DNA from: a virus
Length of the DNA stretch: 37,895 nt
Direction: 5' to 3' (one strand)
IMG/VR virus record: IMGVR_UViG_3300028837_004144
Span: 1 to 37,895 of that record
Shown: piece after piece, positions 21,040 through 30,394 of the stretch
How positions within the stretch are numbered: the stretch's first letter is position 1
How the letters are laid out: each line of letters starts with the position of its first letter
Translations under genes and position numbers: made by a program
The notes under the pieces: model-generated
What the model was told of the DNA's origin: nothing
Seen by the model: only the letters and a program-made list of their open reading frames with translations
Database searches by the model: none

Positions 21040-22527
21040 ATGGCCAAGGTGATTTTTGAGATGGACGCGAAGGCCGAGCGTGTGGTGCGCGCGTACATGG
21101 CCGTCCATGAGGCGCAGAAAAAGACCGAGACCGGCGCCCGCCGCCTCGGCCAGACCACCAAAGAGACCGGCAGGCAATCACGCGAAGCAACCCGCGGCAT
21201 GGGCAGCGACCTTGGGGGCCTGGCCCTGCGCTACGTGTCTTTGAGCGCCATCGCCACGACCGGCATCATGGCCATTCGGAAAGCCTGGCAGGATGTTGAA
21301 CAGGCGGCGCGTGAGGCCCTTGAGGCCCAGGTACCGGCCGGGCAAGCCTGGTCGCGGTTCCTCTTGAACATGCCGGCCGGGTGGGACGCCCAGGGCATGG
21401 AGCAATGGGCCGAACGGATGCAGGCCACCACCGGCATGACCAAGGCCCGCCTGGCCGACCTGATGCAAGGTGTTAGCGCCAAGGGCGCCCTTGCCCAGCG
21501 CCCCACCCTGGCCGCCGCCGAGGTGGCCGCCACCATCGAACGCCTGGCCGGCGAGGGCTACCTGTCACCGGAAGCCCTCTCCGGCTTCTTTGCCGTTGCC
21601 AACCTGGCCGGGGCCAAGACCAAAGAGGACGTGATGAACACCGTGGGGTGGTCCCTGGCCTTGCAGCGCCGGGCCAAGGTCATCGAGCCGACCGCCATGC
21701 TGGCCACGATGCCGCGGGCCGTGACCGCCATGCAGCAAGCCGGCTTTGCCCCGGAAGAAGGCGGCCGCCTTTGGGCCACCATCACCCAGGTGGTCGAGGA
21801 TTACGAGGGCCGGCGAAGCGCCATGGCGGTGGCCGAGTTTGCCAAGACCATCCGCACCAAGGCGATCCTGCCCGAGCGCCGCGGCCGGTGGGGCATGATA
21901 CCGGAGACGATGACCGACGTTGCGGACGTGCTCGATTTGATGGGAGAGCGCTACCAGGCGGCCGCCCCGACCGTCCGGGGCCAGATGTTGCGGCGCGTCG
22001 GCGGCGGCGCCCGGTTGCAGCAATTCCTGATGGGATGGTGGCAGGGACCGGAAGGCCGGGCGCAGGCCGAGTGGCAGGCCACCGGCGGGTTGCCGGCGCC
22101 GCTTGCGCCCGAGGCCGGCCGTTTCTTCACCGATTGGTTGGGCCGGGCCAAGGCCGGCCGCGAGGCCCCGCTGGTCGAAGCGCAGGCATTCGCCACGGGC
22201 GCCGTGGACCTGGCCAGGCGCGCCAACGTACCGGCCGCCCAATATGCCCTGGTCACCAAGACCCTTGAGGAAATGGACCGGGCGGCCGGCGTCAACTGGA
22301 TCGACCGCACGGGCCGGGCCTTGACCCGCGCGGTGGACTATCATATCTTCGGAGTGGAACCGCAAGATATTGCGATGCGCGAAGCCGGCGGCCGCCTGCG
22401 CCGAGGATGGACTCCGGGAGCGGAATCGTCTTGGGCCGCGCTGATTAAAGCCCTGCAAGACAACACCGAGGTCGTGCGCGAGACTCTGGCCGGCGTGCCG
22501 GCCAGACCGATAACCGAGAGCGACTAA
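21040..22527 (+). CDS. tape measure protein
   Basis: 495 aa. N-terminal coiled-coil segment (KAERVVRAYMAVHEAQKKTETGARRLGQTTKETGRQ) followed by a hydrophobic stretch (LGGLALRYVSLSAIATTGIMAI) and Ala-rich helices throughout, with many aromatic-capped turns (FMGWWQGPEG). This and its place directly after the frameshifted chaperone identify the tape measure. It is short for the class; using the rule of thumb of about 0.15 nm per residue a tail of some 75 nm would be expected. GTAGGGG precedes the ATG. Confidence 0.8.
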   Translation: MAKVIFEMDAKAERVVRAYMAVHEAQKKTETGARRLGQTTKETGRQSREATRGMGSDLGGLALRYVSLSAIATTGIMAIRKAWQDVEQAAREALEAQVPAGQAWSRFLLNMPAGWDAQGMEQWAERMQATTGMTKARLADLMQGVSAKGALAQRPTLAAAEVAATIERLAGEGYLSPEALSGFFAVANLAGAKTKEDVMNTVGWSLALQRRAKVIEPTAMLATMPRAVTAMQQAGFAPEEGGRLWATITQVVEDYEGRRSAMAVAEFAKTIRTKAILPERRGRWGMIPETMTDVADVLDLMGERYQAAAPTVRGQMLRRVGGGARLQQFLMGWWQGPEGRAQAEWQATGGLPAPLAPEAGRFFTDWLGRAKAGREAPLVEAQAFATGAVDLARRANVPAAQYALVTKTLEEMDRAAGVNWIDRTGRALTRAVDYHIFGVEPQDIAMREAGGRLRRGWTPGAESSWAALIKALQDNTEVVRETLAGVPARPITESD

Positions 22528-22531
22528 GACC

Positions 22532-22924
22532 ATGGCAATCAACATAGGTGGCACCAATCTTATTAGCCTGCGCATGACGCCCGACCGGCCGGGCACTCAG
22601 GTCGAGACCATCGTGCGGCCGGGCGTGGACGGCGTGGCCTTCCGCGACCTGGGCAGCCGCGGCGAACCTTTCGACGCGCTGGCCGTTGTCGATTGTGACG
22701 ACGCCGCGGCGGCCACGGCCGTTACCGAAACCCTCAAGGCCCTGCAAGGCCACCTCGTGGATGCCGAAGATGACCACGGCGAGACGTATACCGATTTGAT
22801 GCTCTTGCAGGTGCGCATCCTGGCCCGGAAGGCCATCAAGAGCGCCGCCGGCGGGGTGAGCGAAACCAAAGGGGTGCTGATGCGCGTGGGCTTCCGGCTG
22901 CAATGGTCCGCGGCCGAGTCGTAG
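22532..22924 (+). CDS. minor tail protein
   Basis: 130 aa. Mostly strands: TNLISLRMTPDRPGTQVETIVRPGVDGVAFRDLGSRGEPFDALAVVDCDD, then a helix and TYTDLMLLQVRILARKAIKSAAGG, ending VLMRVGFRLQW. The pattern suits a small tail-tip protein following the tape measure (the place of lambda M or a Dit-like subunit). No specific family is recalled. It starts five bases after the tape measure stop. Confidence 0.6.
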   Translation: MAINIGGTNLISLRMTPDRPGTQVETIVRPGVDGVAFRDLGSRGEPFDALAVVDCDDAAAATAVTETLKALQGHLVDAEDDHGETYTDLMLLQVRILARKAIKSAAGGVSETKGVLMRVGFRLQWSAAES

Positions 22925-22935
22925 GGGGCAGACAA

Positions 22936-23463
22936 GTGACGGTTTCCGACCTGGCCGCTCAACGCCTGGCCCCCAACACGTGGCGCCTGTCCTGGTCGAG
23001 CGACCTGGGCGCCCCCCTCTTTTACGTCTACCGCGACGGCATCCTCGTGGTGGGACCGATCACCCCGACTTACCTGGTGGTGCGCGTCCCGGACGGCGAA
23101 AGCCCGGTCTTTGACGTGATAGACCAGGACGGCGTTGCCCCCGACGCCGCCTATCCGGGCCGGGTTACGGTTGCCTGGTGGGGTGTGGACGGGGCCGATC
23201 ATTACGTGGTGCGCGAATACGTCGGCGCCGCGTGGGTGGACCGCAAGACGTTCTGGCCGACGCAGGCCGACTATTACAAATGGCTTTCCGCCCGCCTGGC
23301 CGACTCGACGCTGCACACGTTTCGGGTGGTGGCGGTAGGAGCGGATGGAAACGAAAGCACGGCGGCCGAGCGCGAGGTGTATATGGTGCGCCACCCCGAC
23401 GAGCCTGCCGTTACATTCACCTATGACGATCAGACTGGCAATGTCACCGTAGCCGAGGCGTGA
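22936..23463 (+). CDS. fibronectin-III-like tail protein
   Basis: 175 aa, GTG start with AGGGGGC upstream. Two beta-sandwich-like units: the first from residue 8 (NTWRLSWSSDLGAPLFYVYRDGILV), the second from about residue 76 (RVTVAWWGVDGADHYVVREY to TFRVVAVGADGNEST). The W-x-x-V-x-G-A-x-x-Y-x-V spacing and closing VVAVGADGNES are typical of fibronectin type III repeats, common in phage tail proteins where they bind carbohydrate or stabilise fibres. The C-terminus VTFTYDDQTGNVTVAEA is beta. Confidence 0.65.
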   Translation: MTVSDLAAQRLAPNTWRLSWSSDLGAPLFYVYRDGILVVGPITPTYLVVRVPDGESPVFDVIDQDGVAPDAAYPGRVTVAWWGVDGADHYVVREYVGAAWVDRKTFWPTQADYYKWLSARLADSTLHTFRVVAVGADGNESTAAEREVYMVRHPDEPAVTFTYDDQTGNVTVAEA

Positions 23464-23467
23464 TCCG

Positions 23468-25927
23468 ATGGCCGACCAGAACACCGGCGCCGATGCCCTG
23501 GGGCAGTACCTCACCGGCGCGGGGTCCGACGGCGCAAGCCAACCTGATCCCGATGCAAGTTTGGGGAACTACCGGGCGGCCGAGCGGCTTGACCCCCTGG
23601 GGGTGCTGATGGCCCAGGGACCGCCCGGCCTGCGCATCGAGCGTGTGAGCGGCTACAACGGTGTGGGCGCCGCAAGCCTGGTGGCCGCCGGCGCCGACGC
23701 GGTGGCCTGGCGGCCGCCGGATGACACCGAGGGTGAGGCCATTGCGATCGCCGACGGCGAAACCCGCCAGGTGGCCGGTGCCGACGAACCCTACTGGGCC
23801 AACATGAGCGTGGCCAGGTGGGCCGAGTTGACGGTTGCCGAATGGGCCGCCATGGGCATCGGCGGCAGCGGCCTCGACGGGTTTGCCATCGTGACCCGGC
23901 GCAGCACCGAACCCCTGGCCGGCGAGTTTGTGGCCCACCTCGACCGGGTGGTCGGCAACGTGGTGGGCGGCAGCCGGCAGACCGCCAGCGGCGAAGCGTA
24001 CCGATGCGTTTGCCTCAAGAACACCACCGGCGACGGCAAGACCCTCGGCTTGTGGCACCTGGCCGACACCGCGGCGGATGGCCTGGCCGACGTGGCCACC
24101 ACCACCCGTGACTTTACCAATCATGGCGCCGAGCACGTGCCCGGCCAGGGGTACCGCTTCGTCAAGGCTGAGAACGATTACATGCAGGCTACGGTCGGCG
24201 CTCTCGACGCAATTGCGGCGGTGACAATGGAGTGTTGGGTCCGCGATTGGCAGACCCCGATTGATTCCTATGGGCAGATAGCCCGTTTCTGGACGGACAG
24301 CAGCAACCGCCTTATGCTGGATGCCAAAATCACTACCGACCCTGCCTCGTCCTACATCTGCGCGTCCCTGAAAATCGGAGGAGACTGGTCGCCCACTGCC
24401 TCTTGGACGGGCGTCGATGCCAACGCACTGCTCGTCGGAAGCGATCCCTGGCATGTCGCCGTCGTGCTCGATGCCCCGAACACCCTTCGCCTCTTTGTGA
24501 ATGGTATTCTCCGCGCCGAGGTCGTGCCGCTTGGCAATGAACTACCTATCGGCACGTATTATCTCATACTTGGCTACGGCTCGACTGCGGCCGCTCTCTC
24601 GGCCATCGTGGACGAACCCCGACTGTCAAGCGCCGCGCGTTACTCCGCCACGTTCACCCCGGACACCCTCTTGCCCGAGCGCGCCATGACCGGCGTGACC
24701 GCGTGGCTCGCGCCCGACCGCACGCCCAAGACCGTGGCCGGCAACTACGGCACCGCGGGCGCCACCATCACGGTGGACGGGGACCTTGACGACTGGCCGC
24801 CCACCGGGTGGATGGTCAACAAGACCACCGACGAGGTTCTGTGGTACATCGTGCGTACCAGCACCCAATTGACCGTAGACCCGGACGGCCGCGACGTGTG
24901 GGACGAAACCGGCGGCGGCGCCGGCGTCGGCATGGCCGGCTCGGCCGGCGACGTGCTGGCCCTGGTGGGGCCGGCGCGCATCGGCAAAGAGACTCCGAGC
25001 GCACAGCCGGACGGATACTTTACCACCGTGAGCCCGGAAACCTCGGCCCCCGGCGGCGTGACCTTCGAGCACCCGTGGGGGAGCCTGGACCCGACCGCCC
25101 TTGACCTGGGGACCGTGGCGGCCGGCGAAATCGTTGGCCTCTGGATCGAGCGCATGGCCCTGGCCAAAACCGGCGGCGGCCGGCACGCCGAACCCCGGCG
25201 CCATACGGCCGTGGCCGTCCAGTGGACGGAATACCTGGTGCACACCCACAACGCGGCCCTGCCCGGCCTCGGGCGCGTCGGAGATACCAGCGTGCTCCGT
25301 TACGGTTTGTGGCATGGTGTGGACGCCGAGCCGGACTTGACCGCCGATCCCGACGAAACGTCCGACACGTTGCCTTTTGTCTATACCGCCATGACCCCGG
25401 ATGCCGTCAACTACCTGGTCGTGCGGCAGCGGAATGATTGGGGCCTCTGGTCTCAGAATACCATGGCCTGGCAAATCGAACTCGACGCCCAGGGGCCGCC
25501 GGGCGTGGTGGCGGTCAAACCGTCGGCGCCCAAGCCCTACGCCGTCGAGCCGGCGGCCGGCGGGGATTTCCGGGTGGTGGCCGATTACTTTTACCTGCTC
25601 GACGGCCAGTGGGCCGCGGGCACGTGGGTGATCTGGTATCAGCACGGCGCCTCGCCGCCCGACCCGGACCCCGACGTGGATACCCCCGACGCCACGGTCA
25701 CCATGGCCAAGAGCGACGGCGTTGCCTGTCTGGACTGGACCGCCGGGCTCACCCTCACCGACGGGCATACCGTCAAGGTGGTGGTGCGTACCCGGCGCGT
25801 CGATGCCGGCCCCGTCAACGTGGACAGCGCCAACACCGGCGTGGTGCAGGCCACCATCAACACCGACGGCCCCCCCACCCCGCCGGCCCAGGCCCATTAC
25901 GGCGTGGTCGCCAAAGAGGTCGAGTGA
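23468..25927 (+). CDS. large tail protein with inserted LamG-like domain
   Basis: 819 aa. Residues 1-190 are beta-rich and contain NMSVARWAELTVAEWAAMG, a motif shared with the connector candidate. From about residue 190 to 400 lies a concanavalin/LamG-like lectin fold: GLWHLADTAADGLADVATTTRDFTNHGAEHV, then VTMECWVRDW, WHVAVVLDAPNTLRLFVNG, and IVDEPRLSSAARY. The remainder (TVDGDLDDWPPTGW, later HNAALPGLGRVGDTSVLRYGLWHGVD and FVYTAMTPDAVNYLVVRQRNDWGLWS) looks like FN3-type repeats. The DNA for about 24150-24650 has visibly less GCC/GGC codon bias than its flanks. A tail-tip adhesin is likely. Stop overlaps the next ATG. Confidence 0.72.
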   Translation: MADQNTGADALGQYLTGAGSDGASQPDPDASLGNYRAAERLDPLGVLMAQGPPGLRIERVSGYNGVGAASLVAAGADAVAWRPPDDTEGEAIAIADGETRQVAGADEPYWANMSVARWAELTVAEWAAMGIGGSGLDGFAIVTRRSTEPLAGEFVAHLDRVVGNVVGGSRQTASGEAYRCVCLKNTTGDGKTLGLWHLADTAADGLADVATTTRDFTNHGAEHVPGQGYRFVKAENDYMQATVGALDAIAAVTMECWVRDWQTPIDSYGQIARFWTDSSNRLMLDAKITTDPASSYICASLKIGGDWSPTASWTGVDANALLVGSDPWHVAVVLDAPNTLRLFVNGILRAEVVPLGNELPIGTYYLILGYGSTAAALSAIVDEPRLSSAARYSATFTPDTLLPERAMTGVTAWLAPDRTPKTVAGNYGTAGATITVDGDLDDWPPTGWMVNKTTDEVLWYIVRTSTQLTVDPDGRDVWDETGGGAGVGMAGSAGDVLALVGPARIGKETPSAQPDGYFTTVSPETSAPGGVTFEHPWGSLDPTALDLGTVAAGEIVGLWIERMALAKTGGGRHAEPRRHTAVAVQWTEYLVHTHNAALPGLGRVGDTSVLRYGLWHGVDAEPDLTADPDETSDTLPFVYTAMTPDAVNYLVVRQRNDWGLWSQNTMAWQIELDAQGPPGVVAVKPSAPKPYAVEPAAGGDFRVVADYFYLLDGQWAAGTWVIWYQHGASPPDPDPDVDTPDATVTMAKSDGVACLDWTAGLTLTDGHTVKVVVRTRRVDAGPVNVDSANTGVVQATINTDGPPTPPAQAHYGVVAKEVE

Positions 25928-28900
25928 TGGCAACCATACAGATAAACGAGACCGGCGCCGCGGGCACTATTGAGGATATGGCCCGCGTAGTGGTTTATAC
26001 CAAGGCCAAGTGGTCTGACGACTGGACCCGCGCGCGCTATCTCTGGCCCCTGCGCATCGTGGACGTGGGCGGCCCCGGCGTCGGCTACGCCTCTTTGGTG
26101 TTTGAGGCCGGGCGCATCACGCAACCGGACCTGACCACGTGGCACGAGTATCCGAAACTGGCCGACCTGTCCGGGGCGTTTGTCAAGATTTGCCGCCTGG
26201 CCGGCGAGCGGCCTGACCTCGGTTGGGAGTGGGCCACGGAGTTCGAGACCCTTTGGATCGGCGTTATCGACATTCAGAATCTTGCCTATCACGGCGCCGA
26301 CGCGAGCGACGAGGCGTGCAATCAGACCGTGACCGCCTTCGACCTGAAATACCTCTTGGCCGGCCGCCGGCTCGACCACGCTTGGGTATGCCCCAAGACC
26401 GGCGCCGAGCCGGTTCGCGTCGAGTGGGCGCCGCCGTTCAATCAGCGGATGCGCCGGGCCTTGCCCGTCCAGGGCAATGCGGTGAACCTGGGGGGCACGG
26501 TCGGCCACGTTTTCGGCCGCGAGACCGATGATGAAACCGAGGCCCTGCGGCGGTGGACGAATGCCGACGTGTTGCAATACGTACTGTATCGGTTCGCGCC
26601 CCGGATGGACCCGGACGATGATGCCAGCGACCTCTTGTTTTATCCCGGCGGCCAGTGCGCGTTGCTTGACAACATCGTCGAGCCCCACGACTTTTCCGGC
26701 CGCAGCGTCCTGCAAATCGTGCAGCGCCTCATCGATCCCCGGCGCGGCCTGGGGTGGCGCGTGGTCACCGACGGGGATGCCGGCAGCACCATCACCATCG
26801 AGGTCTACAGTATGCTGCCGGAAACCCTCACCGCCGGCGGTATCACCCTGGAGCGCAATATCCGGCCCGTCTCTCTGGACGTCCGGCAGGACCCCTTCGC
26901 CGGACACGCGGCGGTCACCTACAGCCGGAGCAATGCCTTTCAGACCGTGCGCGTGCAGGGGAACCGCGTCCTGGTTTGTTGCAGCCTGTCGATTGCCGAC
27001 GGGACCCTTGAGGCCGGTTGGACGGGGACGCTTGAGGCGGCGTACAAGACCGCGGCCGGCAGCAGTGATGAGGCCGAAAATGACCGCTACCGCGGCCGCG
27101 ACCAGTTTGAGCACGTCTACTCGCGTCTGGCCGTACCGGCCGGGTGGGATTGGCAGGCCGGCGACGGCGTGGGCGGGGACAAAATCAACGTCAATATCTA
27201 CACCGATGATGCCGGCGATGCCATCACGCTTGTGCCCCTGCCCGCATTCGATGAGTTTACGGCCTTCGAGCGCGGCCTGCCCTTGTGGGAAGGGTACGAC
27301 TACACCGAATGGCCGGCCGTCAATGAGAACCCCGCCGGCGCCGAGCCGTATCTGCGCCGCCCCCTGGTCGTGGTCAAGGCGCCCAATGCCGACGGTGATG
27401 ACGTGTGGCACCTGGCCGACCGCCTCAGCGCTTCGGTCGATGAACTGGGAAAGCGCTATCCCAATGCGGGCGTGACGATGCTCGACGGGCGCCTGTGCCT
27501 GTCGGTGCGCTTCACGCCCCGCCACGTCGCGGCGCTGAACCATTGGACGATCGAGGGCGAGGATGACCCGGCCTACACCCGGTGGCCGCCGATGGTGGAT
27601 TACGCCGACTTTATCGCCACCGTGGCCCTGCGCGGCAACGCCCGCCTGGCCGTGGTGGTGGAGACCGGATTCTACTGCCGCGGACGGGTCTTGACCATCG
27701 ACGTGCCCGACGCCGACTTGTGGTGGGTGGTCGCGGGCACGGTGATCGACGTGGACTCAGGGGGCGACCTGGTGCGGATGGATGCTTCGCGCGTCCTGCA
27801 TACCGACGCCGACCGCCTCAAACGTATTGCCATGTTGGCCAAGGCGTACTACCGGCGGCCGCGGTACACGGCGAGCCTGGTCTTGCGGCGTATCGACCAG
27901 GGCCTTGCGGTGGGCCACCTGCTTCACACTCTCGAGGGTGAGGACGGCGCCGGCCTCGATTCGGTCATCACCCGGCGGGTGTTCGACTTTATCGAGGGCA
28001 CGACCACCATTGAGACCGCCAACGCCGAACTGGACTGGCGTAGCCTGGTGGCCGACCAGGCCGGCGCAGGGCTGGCCGGCGTGACCCTGGCCAGGACGGT
28101 GGGCGTGCAGGGCCACCGGCTCGATGCCCTTGAGCGCCGCACGGCCAACCTGCCCGACCGCATCCCGCCGCAGACCCCCAGGGACCCGCCCGGTCTTGAG
28201 TTTGGCACGGTACAGACCCGGCACACCAACACCGGCACTCCGTGGGGGTCCTTCGAGGGCGACGGCTTTATCGAATGGATAAGCGTCTATCCATGCTCAA
28301 GCAATGGCGATGGCGTGGACGAGGACACCACCCTTACCATCAAGTGCACCCAAAAGGCTGAGGATACGACCGAGGCCAAGGTCGGGTTTGCCCATATCCT
28401 GGGTGGTCACGTGATTGGGTTTGTGCGGATGGACGAACACGAGACCGCACCGGGGGGTGGTCCCTATGACGGCCAGGTCGTGGCCAATGCCGGCATCAAC
28501 GGCGCCGTCCTGTCCGGGGTTGAGCCGAGCCATACCGAAATCCCGCCGTGCGAGTTTGGCACGGTCCTGGCCATCAAAAATCATGCCGACGGCGGGTGGG
28601 CGAGTTGGGAAGCGGATGGCTGGATCAGCCACGTGCAGGTGGACACCACCTACAGCACCGGGGCGCCGGTTGACGACAGCGAAACCGTTTGGCTCAAGGC
28701 CGCCGAGGACGTGCAGGCCCAAATCGGTTACGACACCATCGAGGTGGGCGACGTGATTGGTTTCGTGCGGGGCGACGGGTGGGAGCCCAAGCCGGGCGGC
28801 GGCACGTTCCACGGATACGTGATCCCCAACGCGGGCATCGACGGGGCGGTGCTGACCACCTACAAGGTCCGGGGACCCATCCTTTACGACCCATGGAAAT

Positions 28901-29676
28901 ACCCCCAGGTATTCCCGGCCCTGGTGGTCACCGCCGGTGACCCTATCGAGGCGCGGGTCTGGATGCCGACCATCGGGGCCTTTCCGGTTGACCCATCGAC
29001 AAATCACTATTTTCTCACGCCCGCCGGCGTGACGGCTGCCGTTTCCTTTGACCAGATAGGCGACAGCGGGGACTTTACGGCCGACCCGGCAACTCTTATC
29101 CCGGCTTTGCGCGACTACGACGCCGGCAACAATATCGCAGACTGGATTACCGTCCGGGTGGTGCCAGGCAATTGGTCCACCGAGGTGGCCGTCCCCCAGG
29201 GCGACGGCCACCTGGTGGACTGGTCGGGGACTCTGATCGACTATCCCCTGCCTTACGTGGCGTTTGTCGAAGTGGTGGACCCGCATGATACCGGCCTCTG
29301 GCAGCGGGCCTATACCGGGGACCTCTACAGCGTGACGGCCGCACAGTATCGGTGCTACCTCATCGGGGATATCGGAGCCGGCGCCACCAGTTTCATCGAC
29401 TACCGCAGCCGACAATGGTTTGTCCGTTTTGACCGGCCGCCGCGGGCCGGCGCTATCATCCGGGTGCGCTACGTGGCAGTAAGCGCCTGCAAGTGGCGGT
29501 GGGTGGAAATCGCGCAGGCCATCGAGGGCGGAGATTTGGAGTATGTCCGACCCGAGGGCGGGGAAGATGACGGCTGGCTCCTGATCGACGACGATCCGGA
29601 GAGTGACTTTTATGGTTGTACGGTGCACGGTGACCCTCAAACCACAAAACTCGATACGACAACCCTCGGAGCGTAG
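25927..29676 (+). CDS. large tail tip/host-specificity protein
   Basis: 1249 aa from ATG 25927 (TGATG overlap). Residues 1-300 are hub-like: WPLRIVDVGGPGVGYASLVFEAG, WIGVIDIQNLAYHGADASDE, VTAFDLKYLLAGRRLDHAW. The centre (SVDELGKRYPNAGVTMLDGRLCLSVRF; LKRIAMLAKAYYRRPRY) resembles the receptor-binding core of long siphovirus tail proteins. Residues about 757-980 hold two tandem repeats of roughly 105 aa, each starting EFGTV and ending with AGI(N/D)GAVL. The C-terminal 250 aa form a further beta-rich unit. Size and place at the end of the tail genes suggest the lambda gpJ role. The frame is open back to 25438 but that is antiphase overlap. Confidence 0.75.
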   Translation: MATIQINETGAAGTIEDMARVVVYTKAKWSDDWTRARYLWPLRIVDVGGPGVGYASLVFEAGRITQPDLTTWHEYPKLADLSGAFVKICRLAGERPDLGWEWATEFETLWIGVIDIQNLAYHGADASDEACNQTVTAFDLKYLLAGRRLDHAWVCPKTGAEPVRVEWAPPFNQRMRRALPVQGNAVNLGGTVGHVFGRETDDETEALRRWTNADVLQYVLYRFAPRMDPDDDASDLLFYPGGQCALLDNIVEPHDFSGRSVLQIVQRLIDPRRGLGWRVVTDGDAGSTITIEVYSMLPETLTAGGITLERNIRPVSLDVRQDPFAGHAAVTYSRSNAFQTVRVQGNRVLVCCSLSIADGTLEAGWTGTLEAAYKTAAGSSDEAENDRYRGRDQFEHVYSRLAVPAGWDWQAGDGVGGDKINVNIYTDDAGDAITLVPLPAFDEFTAFERGLPLWEGYDYTEWPAVNENPAGAEPYLRRPLVVVKAPNADGDDVWHLADRLSASVDELGKRYPNAGVTMLDGRLCLSVRFTPRHVAALNHWTIEGEDDPAYTRWPPMVDYADFIATVALRGNARLAVVVETGFYCRGRVLTIDVPDADLWWVVAGTVIDVDSGGDLVRMDASRVLHTDADRLKRIAMLAKAYYRRPRYTASLVLRRIDQGLAVGHLLHTLEGEDGAGLDSVITRRVFDFIEGTTTIETANAELDWRSLVADQAGAGLAGVTLARTVGVQGHRLDALERRTANLPDRIPPQTPRDPPGLEFGTVQTRHTNTGTPWGSFEGDGFIEWISVYPCSSNGDGVDEDTTLTIKCTQKAEDTTEAKVGFAHILGGHVIGFVRMDEHETAPGGGPYDGQVVANAGINGAVLSGVEPSHTEIPPCEFGTVLAIKNHADGGWASWEADGWISHVQVDTTYSTGAPVDDSETVWLKAAEDVQAQIGYDTIEVGDVIGFVRGDGWEPKPGGGTFHGYVIPNAGIDGAVLTTYKVRGPILYDPWKYPQVFPALVVTAGDPIEARVWMPTIGAFPVDPSTNHYFLTPAGVTAAVSFDQIGDSGDFTADPATLIPALRDYDAGNNIADWITVRVVPGNWSTEVAVPQGDGHLVDWSGTLIDYPLPYVAFVEVVDPHDTGLWQRAYTGDLYSVTAAQYRCYLIGDIGAGATSFIDYRSRQWFVRFDRPPRAGAIIRVRYVAVSACKWRWVEIAQAIEGGDLEYVRPEGGEDDGWLLIDDDPESDFYGCTVHGDPQTTKLDTTTLGA

Positions 29677-29678
29677 CA

Positions 29679-30119
29679 ATGGCGGGGCCGTGGCACGTTA
29701 CTAATTTCCGCTTCGATAAGGGCGGTCATGCTATTGCGATTCAACTGCGGCGCTGGATTTCCAGTCAGCCCGATGTAGATGAGTGGCAATGGTACGATCT
29801 CGACGGCAACCCCATAGAGGGGGAATCCGGGTCTGAGCCTGTCTTTCCGCATGTCTGCCTGGGTCTGCGATTAGACGCCCGCGGCCATGCCGTCGCCACT
29901 CTTGCATGGCTTGTATCTTCTTCTGAATCCGGTCCATTGACGGTACAGTGGTATGACCTTGGCGGCGACCCCGTGGGCGACCCCATACTGTGGGTCGAAG
30001 CGGGGCCGGGCGCTGGTGACCTTGAGCACGTGCGACTCGACGCCCGCGGCCACTTTGTTGCCGTTGCCATGACTTATGAGCACATCTGGTATGATTTGGC
30101 TGGACAACTGGCGGCGTGA
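29679..30119 (+). CDS. three-repeat beta protein
   Basis: 146 aa made of three copies of one unit. Copy 1 is VTNFRFDKGGHAIAIQL with WQWYDLDGNPIEG, copy 2 LGLRLDARGHAVATLAW with VQWYDLGGDPVGD, and copy 3 VRLDARGHFVAVAM with IWYDLAGQL. The pattern (strand, D-x-x-GH-x-x-A, strand, W-Y-D-L-x-G) suggests blades of a propeller or a small beta-prism adhesin. Last rightward gene, two bases after the tail-tip protein stop. I do not recognise the family; a fibre-tip or receptor-binding role fits context. Confidence 0.6.
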   Translation: MAGPWHVTNFRFDKGGHAIAIQLRRWISSQPDVDEWQWYDLDGNPIEGESGSEPVFPHVCLGLRLDARGHAVATLAWLVSSSESGPLTVQWYDLGGDPVGDPILWVEAGPGAGDLEHVRLDARGHFVAVAMTYEHIWYDLAGQLAA

Positions 30120-30394
30120 AAGGCGGTTGCGTGTGCCGTCCCCTGCACGTCTTTGTGCATCAGACTCCCATGGCCGTATCGGGCCACTCCCCGCCCTGAT
30201 GATGAGGCCATGCGGCCGCCGAGGCCCAGGCCCCCCCTTGGCAGGACCCTTCCGGGGGGTTCTCTGGCAGGCTGCCGGGTGCCAGGGATTGCGCAGGACG
30301 GCCGCAAACCTGCAAAGGTGGCCCTGGGTAGCCGCGCTTGCCCCCGCGTGCAGCCTGCGCGGCCCTGTGACCGCGTGGGATGCCTGGCGCGGGG
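30120..30394. other. convergent noncoding junction
   Basis: About 275 bp between the end of the rightward unit and the end of the leftward unit. It is GC-rich with several inverted repeats (TGCAC/GTGCA at 30144-30159; C-run 30231-30237 with G-run 30254-30259) and borders the G-quadruplex motif at 30391-30411. No gene is convincing. The function is probably termination of both units. Confidence 0.55.

Noticed and set aside
23819-23851. Possible diversity-generating retroelement template/variable pair with 18096-18128
   Set aside because: No reverse transcriptase gene is present and the two copies differ by one base without an adenine-specific pattern.
25438-25926. Open frame extending the tail-tip gene upstream by 163 codons
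   Set aside because: It lies wholly inside the preceding tail gene in another frame, is Arg-rich as expected for a shadow, and the ATG at 25927 has the TGATG overlap typical of this operon.
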